DNA of 64,000 bases from Streptomyces sp. SCL15-4 (GTDB lineage: Bacteria > Actinomycetota > Actinomycetes > Streptomycetales > Streptomycetaceae): assembly GCF_033366695.1 (NCBI RefSeq), contig NZ_JAOBTQ010000001.1:1798001-1862000 (forward strand), in the 5' to 3' direction. The notes under the pieces were generated by a model. The model had not been told where the DNA came from. It made no database searches and saw nothing but the letters and a program-made list of their open reading frames with translations. Below, piece by piece: positions 1 to 7,157 of the stretch (its first letter is position 1; every line of letters starts with the position of its first letter). The translations under genes were made by a program, and so were the position numbers.

Positions 1-141
1 AACCGGCTGCGGCTGACCGGGCTCGCCCCGGGCACCCCGCTCGCCTACGACGGCGAGGTCACGTCGGTGTCGGGCGAGGTGACGCTGGAGAAGCTGCCGG
101 AGGCCCTGACGGTCTACCGCCCGCTCGGCCTCACCGGCTGA
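1..141 (+). CDS. C-terminal end of an unrecognised protein (partial)
   Basis: The window opens inside a reading frame that continues for 46 codons to a TGA at 139-141. The visible end is mixed polar and hydrophobic, with the phrase LAPGTPLAYDGEV near its start and YRPLGLTG at the end. It could be the end of a beta-rich domain, but I do not recognise a family. Codon third positions are almost all G or C, as in the neighbouring genes, so it is very likely a real gene. The next gene on the same strand starts about 130 bases later. Confidence 0.6.
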   Translation, partial: NRLRLTGLAPGTPLAYDGEVTSVSGEVTLEKLPEALTVYRPLGLTG

Positions 142-274
142 ACCTCCATCTCTGACCCACCGTCAGTCCGCATGGCGATACGCGTATCTCATCATTCGGC
201 ATACGCGCGTACGGTGGGCCGGCAGCGGCGGACGGGTCCGGCCCGTCCGCCACGAGGGGTGAAGGGGTACGGCC

Positions 275-1096
275 ATGCCGAAGGCACAGGACACCGCCGT
301 CTACACGCACGGGCACCACGAGTCGGTGCTGCGCTCGCACACCTGGCGGACCGCCGCCAACTCCGCGGGCTATCTGCTCGGCTCCCTGAAGCCCCACATG
401 AGGATCCTGGACATCGGCTGCGGTCCGGGCACCATCACCGCCGACCTGGCGGAACTGGTGCCCGACGGGCATGTCACCGGCGTCGACCGGGCGCCCGGCG
501 TCCTGGAGCAGGCCCGGGCCACCGCCGCCGGCCGGGGTCTGGCCAACGTCGACTTCGCGGTGGCCGACGTCCACGCCCTGGACTACCCCGACGACACCTT
601 CTGCGTGGTCCACGCCCACCAGGTGCTCCAGCACGTGGGCGATCCGGTGCGGGCGCTGCGCGAGATGCTGCGGGTGACGAAGCCGAACGGGTTCATCGCC
701 GTACGCGACGCGGACTACGCGGCGATGACCTGGTATCCGGCGGCGCCGGGGCTGGACGACTGGCTGGACCTGTACGAGCGGGTGGCCCGGGCCAACGGCG
801 GCGAGCCCGACGCCGGGCGCCGGCTGAAGGCGTGGGCGCTGGCCGCCGGACTGACCGAGGTCACCGCGACCACCGGCACCTGGACGTTCGCCACCGCCGA
901 GGAGCGGGCCTGGTGGAGCGGCCTGTGGGCCGACCGCACCCTGGCCTCCGCCTACGCCGACCGGGCGGTCGAAGGCGGCCACGCCACCCCGGAGCGGCTG
1001 CGCGCGGTGTCCGAGGCGTGGCGGGAGTGGGGCCGGCGGGAGGACGGCTGGTTCGCCGTGCTGCACGGGGAGATCCTGTGCCGTAAAGAAGCCTGA
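275..1096 (+). CDS. Class I SAM-dependent methyltransferase
   Basis: 273 residues. A SAM-binding motif I (LDIGCGPGT, about residues 45-53) is followed by the acidic end of strand 2 (GVDRAPG) and the post-I region AVADVHALDYPDDTFCVV, the layout of UbiE/Methyltransf_11 enzymes. The C-terminal 100 residues (rich in Trp, Asp and Arg) probably form the substrate cap. Known for the family: transfer of a methyl group from SAM to a small molecule in the cytoplasm. The substrate cannot be told from sequence. The start is the ATG at 275, preceded by a purine-rich GAGGGGTGAAGGGG stretch that can serve as ribosome site. The gene stands alone, 43 bases before a small membrane-protein gene on the same strand. 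Confidence 0.85.
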   Translation: MPKAQDTAVYTHGHHESVLRSHTWRTAANSAGYLLGSLKPHMRILDIGCGPGTITADLAELVPDGHVTGVDRAPGVLEQARATAAGRGLANVDFAVADVHALDYPDDTFCVVHAHQVLQHVGDPVRALREMLRVTKPNGFIAVRDADYAAMTWYPAAPGLDDWLDLYERVARANGGEPDAGRRLKAWALAAGLTEVTATTGTWTFATAEERAWWSGLWADRTLASAYADRAVEGGHATPERLRAVSEAWREWGRREDGWFAVLHGEILCRKEA

Positions 1097-1139
1097 TTCG
1101 CGGATTTCCGGCAAGACGCTCGGCAGGAGGTTTCACACT

Positions 1140-1310
1140 ATGGTTCCCATCCTGCTGGTACTGCTTCTGGCCGTTGTTCTCTTCGGCGCCGGATTCGCGG
1201 TGCAGATTCTCTGGTGGATCGCCCTGGCGGTACTGATCGTCTGGCTGCTGGGTTTCCTCGCCCGCGGCACGACGTCCGGCGGCGGCAGGGGGCGCTGGTA
1301 CCGGTGGTGA
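1140..1310 (+). CDS. Small hydrophobic membrane protein
   Basis: 56 residues. An AGGAGGT ribosome site sits 8 bases before the ATG. The protein begins MVPILLVLLLAVVLFGAGF and is nearly all hydrophobic up to about residue 43, enough for two short membrane segments separated by QILWW, then ends in a Gly/Arg-rich tail (RGRWYRW). Short proteins of this shape are common in Streptomyces and usually annotated only as hydrophobic protein; their role is unknown. It ends 21 bases before gvpK, which is transcribed toward it. Confidence 0.8.
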   Translation: MVPILLVLLLAVVLFGAGFAVQILWWIALAVLIVWLLGFLARGTTSGGGRGRWYRW

Positions 1311-1331
1311 CATGACGCCCCGGCCCGCACC

Positions 1332-1613
1332 CTAGTCGCGGGGCAGCAGCGGTCCGAGCGGCCCGAGGTCCAGGTTCAGGTCCTCGGGCCGCAGTCCGTA
1401 GCGGTCGCGCAGCTCGGCCATGCGCTCCTCCAGGAGCATGAGGGTGAGCCCGATGCGCTCCTCCTGCTCCTCGGTCAGCTCACCGGTGTCGAAGCGGCGC
1501 ACGGCCTGCCGTTCCATCAGCTGGCGCAGCAGTTCCACCACGGTCAGCACCAGTTTCACCAGGTCGCGCTCGACCGTGTCGGGTTCCAGGTCGAGCCGCT
1601 TGGGCGGGGTCAC
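1332..1613 (-). CDS. gvpK: Gas vesicle protein GvpK
   Basis: 93 residues with the GvpK pattern: an amphipathic helix (LVKLVLTVVELLRQLMERQAVRR), then LTEEQEERIGLTLMLLEERM and a Leu/Pro-rich end. Known for the family: needed for gas vesicle assembly, not part of the main wall. The start is a GTG at 1613, whose GTGA overlaps the gvpS stop, so translation is coupled. It is the last gene of the ten-gene gvp operon, whose order gvpO-A-F-G-Y-Z-J-L-S-K is that known from other Streptomyces. Confidence 0.93.
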   Translation of the reverse strand: MTPPKRLDLEPDTVERDLVKLVLTVVELLRQLMERQAVRRFDTGELTEEQEERIGLTLMLLEERMAELRDRYGLRPEDLNLDLGPLGPLLPRD

Positions 1614-1825
1614 ACGACCTCCTCGGTGGGCTCGGGCGGCAGCGGGGGATCGAAGGGCGAGGGCACCGCCGCGTTGACGGAACTGATCAGCGCGTTCAGA
1701 TCGATGCGGACAAGGTCGACGTCCGCGATCCGCAGGGTGATGTCCCCGGTGATCACGACTCCGCCGGCCAGCAGCCGGTCGAGCAGGTCGACGAGCGCGA
1801 TCTCGCGCCGTTCGACGACGGTCAC
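1610..1825 (-). CDS. gvpS: Gas vesicle protein GvpS (GvpA-family)
   Basis: 71 residues, a short GvpA paralogue. The family core is visible as LVDLLDRLLAGGVVITGDITL followed by IADVDLVRIDLNALISSV; the end is a Pro-rich tail. Known for the family: minor structural or nucleating relative of the GvpA shell protein. The start is a GTG at 1825 overlapping the gvpL stop by four bases (GTGA); gvpK overlaps its own end the same way. No other in-frame start with a ribosome site is apparent, so coupling to gvpL probably drives translation. Confidence 0.9.
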   Translation of the reverse strand: MTVVERREIALVDLLDRLLAGGVVITGDITLRIADVDLVRIDLNALISSVNAAVPSPFDPPLPPEPTEEVV

Positions 1826-2646
1826 GTCACTTCCACCCCCGCATTCCCCGCATTCCCCGAATTCTCCGTATCCTCTGTGTTCCCGGTGTTCCCCGTGAAG
1901 GAATAGGCGGCCCACGGGCCGGTCAGTTCCACCCGGATTCCCGGAGCCTCGTCCTTCGTCCGGTCCACGAGTTCCACGAATTCCTCGGAGTGCGCCCGGG
2001 ACACCAGATAGGCCGCGTTGAGCACATTCTGGCCGGTTGCCCCGGAGAGCGCGGAATTCTGCGGAGGATGCAGCCGGACGTCCTCGGCGCGTTCGGCGAG
2101 GCGCTCGTGCAGCGAGCGCGCGAACCCCTCGGCCCGCTGCCAGGTCTCCTCCCGCGCCAGGCCGCGGTCCCGCCGCCGGCGCAGATAGTCCCGGCCGCTC
2201 GCGGGCCGCGCCGGGGCGGCGGGCGCCGCCTCGGCCGGTTCGGCGGGCTCGCTCTCGACGAACACCTTCACACCCCACTCCACCCGGCCGTCGAGCCGGT
2301 CGAGCAGGGCCCGGAAGTCGTCCTCGCGGGCCTCGATCATCGTGCGTACGGCGCTGTCGTCACGGAAGACGGTGGCGAGCCGCAGCGGCAGCGGGGTGGT
2401 GACGGTGGTGAGCGCGTCGATCACGCCCTGGTGCGCCCGGGCGGTCGCGGCGAGCCAGTCCAGGTCCTCCAGGTGGGCCTTCAGCGCCTGTTCGCCGAAG
2501 TCGGCCTCCGGGACCGTGCTGACCACCGCGACCAGCCCGTGGTGGTGCAGCAGGCCCGCCGGGGCGCCGCCCACGCCCGTCAGCTCGGCCTGCAGGGGTG
2601 TCCCGAAGGGACGGCAGACGGCGTACACGTACCGCAGTCCGGTCAT
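1822..2646 (-). CDS. gvpL: Gas vesicle protein GvpL (GvpL/F family)
   Basis: 274 residues. It starts MTGLRYVYAVCRPF and carries the GvpL/F features: LVAVVSTVPEADF near residue 40, LPLRLATVFRDDSAVRTMI near 95, and VEWGVKVFV near 130. Known for the family: accessory protein that contacts GvpA in early vesicle assembly. The last 25 residues are an odd Gly/Asn/Thr/Glu tail built from near-repeats of GNTGNTEDTEN type, encoded by tandem GGGAAT/GGGAAC triplet pairs of lower GC than the rest (about 1825-1890). The start ATG overlaps the gvpJ stop (ATGA). Confidence 0.93.
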   Translation of the reverse strand: MTGLRYVYAVCRPFGTPLQAELTGVGGAPAGLLHHHGLVAVVSTVPEADFGEQALKAHLEDLDWLAATARAHQGVIDALTTVTTPLPLRLATVFRDDSAVRTMIEAREDDFRALLDRLDGRVEWGVKVFVESEPAEPAEAAPAAPARPASGRDYLRRRRDRGLAREETWQRAEGFARSLHERLAERAEDVRLHPPQNSALSGATGQNVLNAAYLVSRAHSEEFVELVDRTKDEAPGIRVELTGPWAAYSFTGNTGNTEDTENSGNAGNAGVEVT

Positions 2647-2978
2647 GGAGCCTCCTTCGGGGCGCGGCCCGGCTCGAGTTCCTCGAGCCGGGCGAGCCGT
2701 TCGCGCAGCTCGGCGTTCTCCCGGGTCAGCTCGTCGCGGCGGGCCCGGGAGGACAGGGCGGGATCGCTCTCCCACCAGTCGATCCCCATCTCCTTGGCCT
2801 TGTCCACCGAGGCGACGATCAGGCGCAGCTTGATGGTGAGCAGTTCGATGTCGAGCAGGTTGATCCTGATGTCGCCGGCGATGACGACGCCCTTGTCGAG
2901 CACTCGTTCGAGAATGTCGGCGAGGTTGGCTCCCGATGCCTGTCCGTACGGCTCGGGCAGGCGGCTCGGGGTCGTCAT
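2643..2978 (-). CDS. gvpJ: Gas vesicle protein GvpJ (GvpA-family)
   Basis: 111 residues. The GvpA/J core is clear: LADILERVLDKGVVIAGDIR then IELLTIKLRLIVASVDKAKE. After it comes WWESDP and a charged coiled-coil-like C-terminus (ENAELRERLARLEELE) not found in the GvpA shell protein. Known for the family: minor shell component important for vesicle shape or nucleation. ATGA overlaps join it to gvpZ upstream and gvpL downstream. Confidence 0.92.
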   Translation of the reverse strand: MTTPSRLPEPYGQASGANLADILERVLDKGVVIAGDIRINLLDIELLTIKLRLIVASVDKAKEMGIDWWESDPALSSRARRDELTRENAELRERLARLEELEPGRAPKEAP

Positions 2979-4183
2979 CGACCACTCCCGCGCCCGGTGT
3001 ACTCGGGTTCCTCTTCCTCGTCCTCCTCGTATTCGTCGTAGGCGCCCTCCTCGTCCTCCTCGGGCTCCTCCTCCGGCTCGGCGTCCTCCTCGGCCCCGTC
3101 CTCGTCCTCGTACTCGTCCTCGTAGGGCTCCTCGGCCTCTTCGTCCTCTTCGGCCTCGTCGCCTTCCTCGGGCTCGCCGGACTCCCGGTCGGACGCCTCG
3201 GGCTCTTCGGGCTCCTCGGATTCCTCGGAATCCTCGGCCCCTTCCGGCTCCTCGGGTTCCTCGCCCTCTTCTCCGGACGCCTGTGCCTCGGACTGCTGCT
3301 CCTGCTCCTCCTCGGCCACGGCGTCCTCGTGGCTGCGGACCACCTCGCCGTCGCGGATCTCGCCGCGCCAGGCGTCCTCCGCCTCTCCCTTGAGCGTGAT
3401 GAAACGGGCGAAGTTCTTCAGGTCCAGCCGGGCCCGGCGGCCCTGCGCCCGCCAGATGTTGCCGGTCTTCTCGAACAGGCCGGTCGGGTAGTACTCCATG
3501 ACCAGCAGCACCCGCGTGAGGTTCTCCTCCAGCCGGTGGAAGGAGACCACGCCCTTGGTGGTGCCCTTGGCGCCCTCCGACGTCCACTGGATGCGGTAGT
3601 CGGGTATCTGCTCGGTCGTCTGCGCCTTCCAGCTGCGGGACGACCAGAAGACCTTCGCCTGCCAGTCGGAGTGCGTGTCGTCGGAGCGGCTCGCGCTCTT
3701 GACGCCCTTGGCGAAGGTGCTGAAGCTCTGGTACTGCGTCCACTGGTCGTACGCGGTGCGCAGCGGCACACCGACGTCGACGGACTCCATGATGACGGTG
3801 GGCTTCTTGCCCGCGCCGCCCTTCTTGCCCTTGCTTCCCCCCAGGTTTCTCACCGCGTCCATCACGTTCTCCTTGGCGCGGGAGGCGCCCAGCTCCAGCG
3901 CGGAGCGCAGCGGGCCCTTGCCCTCGGCCAGCTTGCGGCCGCCTTCCAGTGCCAGCTTGGCGAAGCCCGGGCTGTTGCCCTCGGCGATGTCGTTGAGCCG
4001 GACGGTCGTCTCGCCGAGCTTGCGGCCGACGCCGGCCAGCATCCGCTCTGCCTGCGCGGTCAGATAAGCGCGGACCTCCTCCTTGAGCCGGTCGGCGGCC
4101 TCGCTGTGGGCGAGGTCGGCGAGCGGACCCGCCGGGTTGCCGCCGGCGGCCTGGGAGGCCGTGGAACGGAGGGTCTCGGTCAT
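2975..4183 (-). CDS. gvpZ: Gas-vesicle-operon SRPBCC protein with long acidic tail (GvpZ)
   Basis: 402 residues. Residues about 1-130 are helical and charged. About 130-270 is an SRPBCC (polyketide cyclase/START-like) fold, recognisable by VIMESVDVGVPLRTAYDQW, YRIQWTSEG and TRVLLVMEYYPTGLFEK. From about residue 275 to the end it is almost pure Glu, with Asp, Ala, Pro and Ser, surely unfolded. The name follows its place between gvpY and gvpJ in known Streptomyces gvp operons; no reaction is known. The acid tail gives a strand-biased run, purine on the coding strand, over about 3000-3330. The ends overlap gvpY and gvpJ by four bases. Confidence 0.85.
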   Translation of the reverse strand: MTETLRSTASQAAGGNPAGPLADLAHSEAADRLKEEVRAYLTAQAERMLAGVGRKLGETTVRLNDIAEGNSPGFAKLALEGGRKLAEGKGPLRSALELGASRAKENVMDAVRNLGGSKGKKGGAGKKPTVIMESVDVGVPLRTAYDQWTQYQSFSTFAKGVKSASRSDDTHSDWQAKVFWSSRSWKAQTTEQIPDYRIQWTSEGAKGTTKGVVSFHRLEENLTRVLLVMEYYPTGLFEKTGNIWRAQGRRARLDLKNFARFITLKGEAEDAWRGEIRDGEVVRSHEDAVAEEEQEQQSEAQASGEEGEEPEEPEGAEDSEESEEPEEPEASDRESGEPEEGDEAEEDEEAEEPYEDEYEDEDGAEEDAEPEEEPEEDEEGAYDEYEEDEEEEPEYTGRGSGR

Positions 4184-4818
4184 CGGTCATCGCCGCCCTT
4201 CGACTGCCGGGAGCCGGCGCCGCGGGCGGACTCACCCGCCGCGGCCGTCCGCTTCGCCGCCGTCCTGCCGGCCGCGCCCGTCTTCCTGCCCGCTCCCTTG
4301 CCGGCGGCGGACAGCGGCTTCCCGGCGGCCTTGCGCCCGGAAGCCTTCTTCTCGGGGGCCTTCCGCTCGGAAGTCCTCTTCTGCGGGGCCTTCCCGTTCC
4401 CCCGGGACGCCTCGTCGCGGGCCCGGCCCTTCGTCCCGGCGTCCTCGTCCGCGCCGGTTTCCTCGCGCTCGTCCGGCTCCTCGCCCAAGCCGCCGGGCAC
4501 GGCGCCCGACAGCTCGTCGTGCACCCGGTCGGTGCGGCTGCGCAGCCGGCCGGCGAGCGAACTCATCTGCCGCTCGACCATCGCGCCGGTGGCGGCCTTG
4601 CCGACCCCGCGCAGGTCCTGGCGCAGCTGGTCCCCGATCTCCTTGAACTGGGGGTTGCTCTTCAGCTGCTGGTTCGCCAGCTCCGCGAGCGCCTTGGGGC
4701 TGAGGTTCAGCTTCTTGCCGGCCACCAGGGAGCCGACCGCGAGCGCCATCTTCAGCTTCTTGGTGCGGCCGAGCAGATATCCGGCCCCTACGGCGAGGCC
4801 CAGTGCCGTTCGGTTCAT
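4180..4818 (-). CDS. gvpY: Gas-vesicle-operon protein GvpY
   Basis: 212 residues. The N-terminus (MNRTALGLAVGAGYLLGRT) is short and hydrophobic with a Gly-rich turn, followed by MALAVGSLVAGKKLNLS, so it may dip into or lie on a membrane or the vesicle surface. The middle is helical; from about residue 120 onward it is a Lys/Ala/Glu/Arg-rich tail (KKASGRKAAGKPLS type) of low complexity. It carries opposite charge to the acidic GvpZ tail encoded next to it, so an interaction is conceivable. Family and function are unknown; the name rests on position in the operon. Confidence 0.8.
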   Translation of the reverse strand: MNRTALGLAVGAGYLLGRTKKLKMALAVGSLVAGKKLNLSPKALAELANQQLKSNPQFKEIGDQLRQDLRGVGKAATGAMVERQMSSLAGRLRSRTDRVHDELSGAVPGGLGEEPDEREETGADEDAGTKGRARDEASRGNGKAPQKRTSERKAPEKKASGRKAAGKPLSAAGKGAGRKTGAAGRTAAKRTAAAGESARGAGSRQSKGGDDR

Positions 4819-5078
4819 CGTCCCGTCCCGTTGCCTGTCGTGTCGCCGGAGTGCATGGCGGTCTCCAGCCGGTCGAGCAGTTCGTCCTCGCGCCGGTCGA
4901 ACTCCTCCTCGGTGATCTCGCCCGCCTCAAGCTGCTCTTCGAGGCGGGCGAGTTCGGCCCATACGGTGGCGGGGTCGTAGTAGATCCGTTCCGCCTCCTG
5001 GAGCACCTGCCTGATGGCCCAGGCGCTGCCGCGCACGGGGGCGAACGGCAGCATCAGCACTTCGCCGATCAGTCCCAT
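4815..5078 (-). CDS. gvpG: Gas vesicle protein GvpG
   Basis: 87 residues with the GvpG signature: MLPFAPVRGSAWAIRQVLQEAE, then a helical ARLEEQLEAGEITEEEFDRREDELLDRL. Known for the family: small accessory protein that works with GvpF and GvpL. A GGAAGGAGAA ribosome site lies just upstream, and there is a 30-base gap to gvpF, the only real gap in the operon besides gvpO-gvpA. Its end overlaps gvpY by four bases. Confidence 0.93.
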   Translation of the reverse strand: MGLIGEVLMLPFAPVRGSAWAIRQVLQEAERIYYDPATVWAELARLEEQLEAGEITEEEFDRREDELLDRLETAMHSGDTTGNGTGR

Positions 5079-5108
5079 GGTGTTCTCCTTCCGTCCGGGC
5101 CCGGAGCG

Positions 5109-5879
5109 CTAGCGCGCCCCGGTGTCCGCGCCCGCCGTACTGCCGGCGGGCTGGGCCGGGCCGGGTTCGACGAAGCTGTACGGCGGCAGCGGCCCGTTGA
5201 TCCGCAGGTCGAGGTGGGGATGGCCCTGGCGGACCTCCTCCACCGCGGCCAGGAAGTGCTCGGCCGAGTCCCGGGCCACGAGGTACGACACGTTCAGCAG
5301 CCAGCCGGTGGACTCGGGACCCACGCTGACCGCGGCGGCGGCCGGTGCCAGCAGGTCCCGCACCTCGCCGGCGTCGTCGGCCTCCTTGGCCTTGACGAGA
5401 CCGGCGATCAGCTCCCCGAGGCGGATCTTGTCCTCGTAGCTGCCTCCGCCGGACCGGCGGTTGGCCTCGGCGAGGGCGCGTGCCTCGGTGTTCTCGGCCA
5501 TCACCAGATGCAGCACGGCCTCTTCGACGTGCGTGGCCTTGACGTTGTACTCGACCTTGCCGTCCAGCTCCCGCAGCCGCTCCGCGTAGTGGTCCGCCCG
5601 CTCGGTGAGCACCTGGACGACCGCGTCGTCGTCCGTGGCGACGCTGCCGAACCGCATGGGCAGCACGCAGCCGCCGGCTCCGGCCTCGGCGAGCACGTTC
5701 TGGTGGGCGAGCAGGTCCCGGCGCTTGGGGCGCAGGTCCTCGGGGGCGTCGCTGACCACGGCGGTCAGGTCACCGGCCGTGAGGACGCGCACCGGGCGGG
5801 GCGGCTCGCCGACGCCGGTCATGCCCTCGGGCAGCGCCGGGTGCGACCGGGCGGTGATCCCGTAGACGTAGGTGCTCAC
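5109..5879 (-). CDS. gvpF: Gas vesicle protein GvpF (GvpL/F family)
   Basis: 256 residues. It starts [19 protein letters not shown] and contains [43 protein letters not shown] and [15 protein letters not shown], all standard GvpF/L blocks. Known for the family: binds GvpA monomers and sits on the gas-facing side of the wall. It overlaps gvpA by four bases (ATGA). Unlike gvpL in the same operon it lacks an Asn-rich tail and ends in an Ala/Gly-rich stretch. Confidence 0.94.
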   Translation of the reverse strand: MSTYVYGITARSHPALPEGMTGVGEPPRPVRVLTAGDLTAVVSDAPEDLRPKRRDLLAHQNVLAEAGAGGCVLPMRFGSVATDDDAVVQVLTERADHYAERLRELDGKVEYNVKATHVEEAVLHLVMAENTEARALAEANRRSGGGSYEDKIRLGELIAGLVKAKEADDAGEVRDLLAPAAAAVSVGPESTGWLLNVSYLVARDSAEHFLAAVEEVRQGHPHLDLRINGPLPPYSFVEPGPAQPAGSTAGADTGAR

Positions 5880-6298
5880 TCCTGCTCCTCCTTACGACGC
5901 GCCGGGGCCTTGCGGGCGCGCGGCCGGGACTCGGTCTCCCCTTCCTGCCGGGCCTGGTTGAAGGCGTCGGATATGGTCTGCGCGGCACCGGAGAGCGCGC
6001 CCTTGGACTTGCCGCGGGCTCCCTGCTCGGTGAGTTCGCCGACCATGTCGGGCAGGCCGGGGCTCTTGTGCGGCCCCGACTCCAGGTCGAGGCGGTTGCA
6101 CGCCTCGGCGAAGCGCAGGTAGGTGTCGACGCTGGCCACGACGACCCGGACATCGATCTTCAGGATCTCGATACCGACCAGGGAGACGCGGACGAACGCG
6201 TCGATCACCAGCCCCCGGTCGAGGACGAGCTCGAGCACGTCGTAGAGGCCGCTGCTGCCGCCTCCGCCTCCGCTCTGCTGTGCCGGAACAACAGTCAT
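5876..6298 (-). CDS. gvpA: Gas vesicle structural protein GvpA
   Basis: 140 residues. After a Gly-rich leader (about residues 9-16) comes the shell sequence [20 protein letters not shown] and [20 protein letters not shown]. Known for the family: this small hydrophobic protein polymerises into the ribs of the gas-filled protein shell. Actinobacterial GvpA is about twice the 70-residue form of haloarchaea and cyanobacteria; here residues from about 75 on form a charged Arg/Lys/Glu tail that could face the cytoplasm. The gene follows gvpO after a 63-base gap and is coupled to gvpF. Confidence 0.95.
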   Translation of the reverse strand: MTVVPAQQSGGGGGSSGLYDVLELVLDRGLVIDAFVRVSLVGIEILKIDVRVVVASVDTYLRFAEACNRLDLESGPHKSPGLPDMVGELTEQGARGKSKGALSGAAQTISDAFNQARQEGETESRPRARKAPARRKEEQE

Positions 6299-6361
6299 GC
6301 CGGCGATTCCTCCTCGTGCCTAGTAGGTGCGCGGTCTGCGCGGTCGGGGCGCGCGGTCGGC

Positions 6362-6763
6362 TCAGCGGCCGCCGCGCGCGTCGGCCCTGCCGCGTTCGTA
6401 ACGGCGGACGCGCCGGTATCCGGTCAGCTGCCCCTCGGGGTCCAGCTCGACCTGGTAGCTCGCCATCAGGCTCATGGTGTCGGGCACCCGGGCGAGCTCC
6501 AGCACCTCGACTTCGATGGACCAGCCGTCCTCGGTCTGCTCGAAGGAGGAGACGGTCTCGGGGACGAGCCCGGTGAGTTCGGTGAGCTGGGTGCGCGCCT
6601 CGCGCAGCACCTCCATGGGGGTCGGCCGGCGGCCGCCCGCCTCGTTCCGTTCGTTCCGCTCGTTACGTTCGTTCTGTTCGTTCCGCGCGTTCTCGTGCTT
6701 TTCGTGTGAGTCCTGGGGTTCTTGTGAACTCTGTGTCTTCGGTGTGCTGTTTGTGTTCGACAT
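6362..6763 (-). CDS. gvpO: Gas vesicle protein GvpO
   Basis: 133 residues. The ATG at 6761-6763 is chosen because GGGGAGAGG lies a few bases upstream and the frame before it has no family similarity. The C-terminal 85 residues are GvpO-like: PMEVLREARTQLTELTGL, GWSIEVEVLELARVPDTM and YQVELDPEGQLTGYRRVRRYERG. Known for the family: regulatory or assembly protein required for vesicles. The N-terminal 45 residues are unusual: Ser/Gln/Glu/His-rich and then four tandem copies of an Arg-Asn-Glu unit (RNERNERNE) from 12-base DNA repeats near 6650-6690. It is the first gene of the operon. Confidence 0.92.
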   Translation of the reverse strand: MSNTNSTPKTQSSQEPQDSHEKHENARNEQNERNERNERNEAGGRRPTPMEVLREARTQLTELTGLVPETVSSFEQTEDGWSIEVEVLELARVPDTMSLMASYQVELDPEGQLTGYRRVRRYERGRADARGGR

Positions 6764-6819
6764 GGCCACCTCTCCCCTGCGTGTGGCCGCTCCTCCCTTG
6801 GCCAAACCTCGGGAGCGCA

Positions 6820-7020
6820 TGTGATCGAGGCGGGGCCGGCCCCGGCCCCGCCCGGCACGATGGCCCACGGTGCGGTGCGGGCCTGTTCGACGGCGTCGGC
6901 GAGGGTCCACCTGCGGACGTCGAGCGCGGGATCGTCCACCTGTTTCCAGGCTAGGGCGACGGGGGCCGGAGCGCCCGGGCGGGCGCGGACGGTGCGGTCG
7001 GCGGTGGTGATCCGGCCCGG
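6820..7020 (-). pseudogene. Remnant of a LigD-type polymerase C-terminus
   Basis: The 394-base gap between gvpO and the transketolase gene holds, on the minus strand, about 65 codons reading GRITTADRTVRARPG, APVALAWKQVDDPAL, RRWTLADAVEQARTAPW. This is the closing block of LigD polymerase-domain proteins, where RARPGAPV..PL.W.E..DP..RRWT...DPWA is typical. The frame has no start with similarity upstream and runs past the expected end into gvpO without a stop, so it looks like the leftover of a deleted gene. A GTG at 7161 overlapping the transketolase stop could translate it, but the first 50 codons resemble nothing. Nothing else is seen in the gap. Confidence 0.45.
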
Positions 7021-7157
7021 GTGCCGGACGGCGGCGGCATCGTCACGGGCCCTTGGTGTACCGGGGCGCGCCGTCGCGGCCGGAGAAGAGGACTCCCCGG
7101 CCGCTGGATCTCCACCGCGTGCCGGCCCGCCCGGATCGCCGGGCGCGGCGCCGTGGC

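Noticed and set aside
2990..3340. Repetitive tract as CRISPR array or satellite
   Set aside because: It is in frame with gvpZ and encodes the acidic tail; there are no regular repeat-spacer units.
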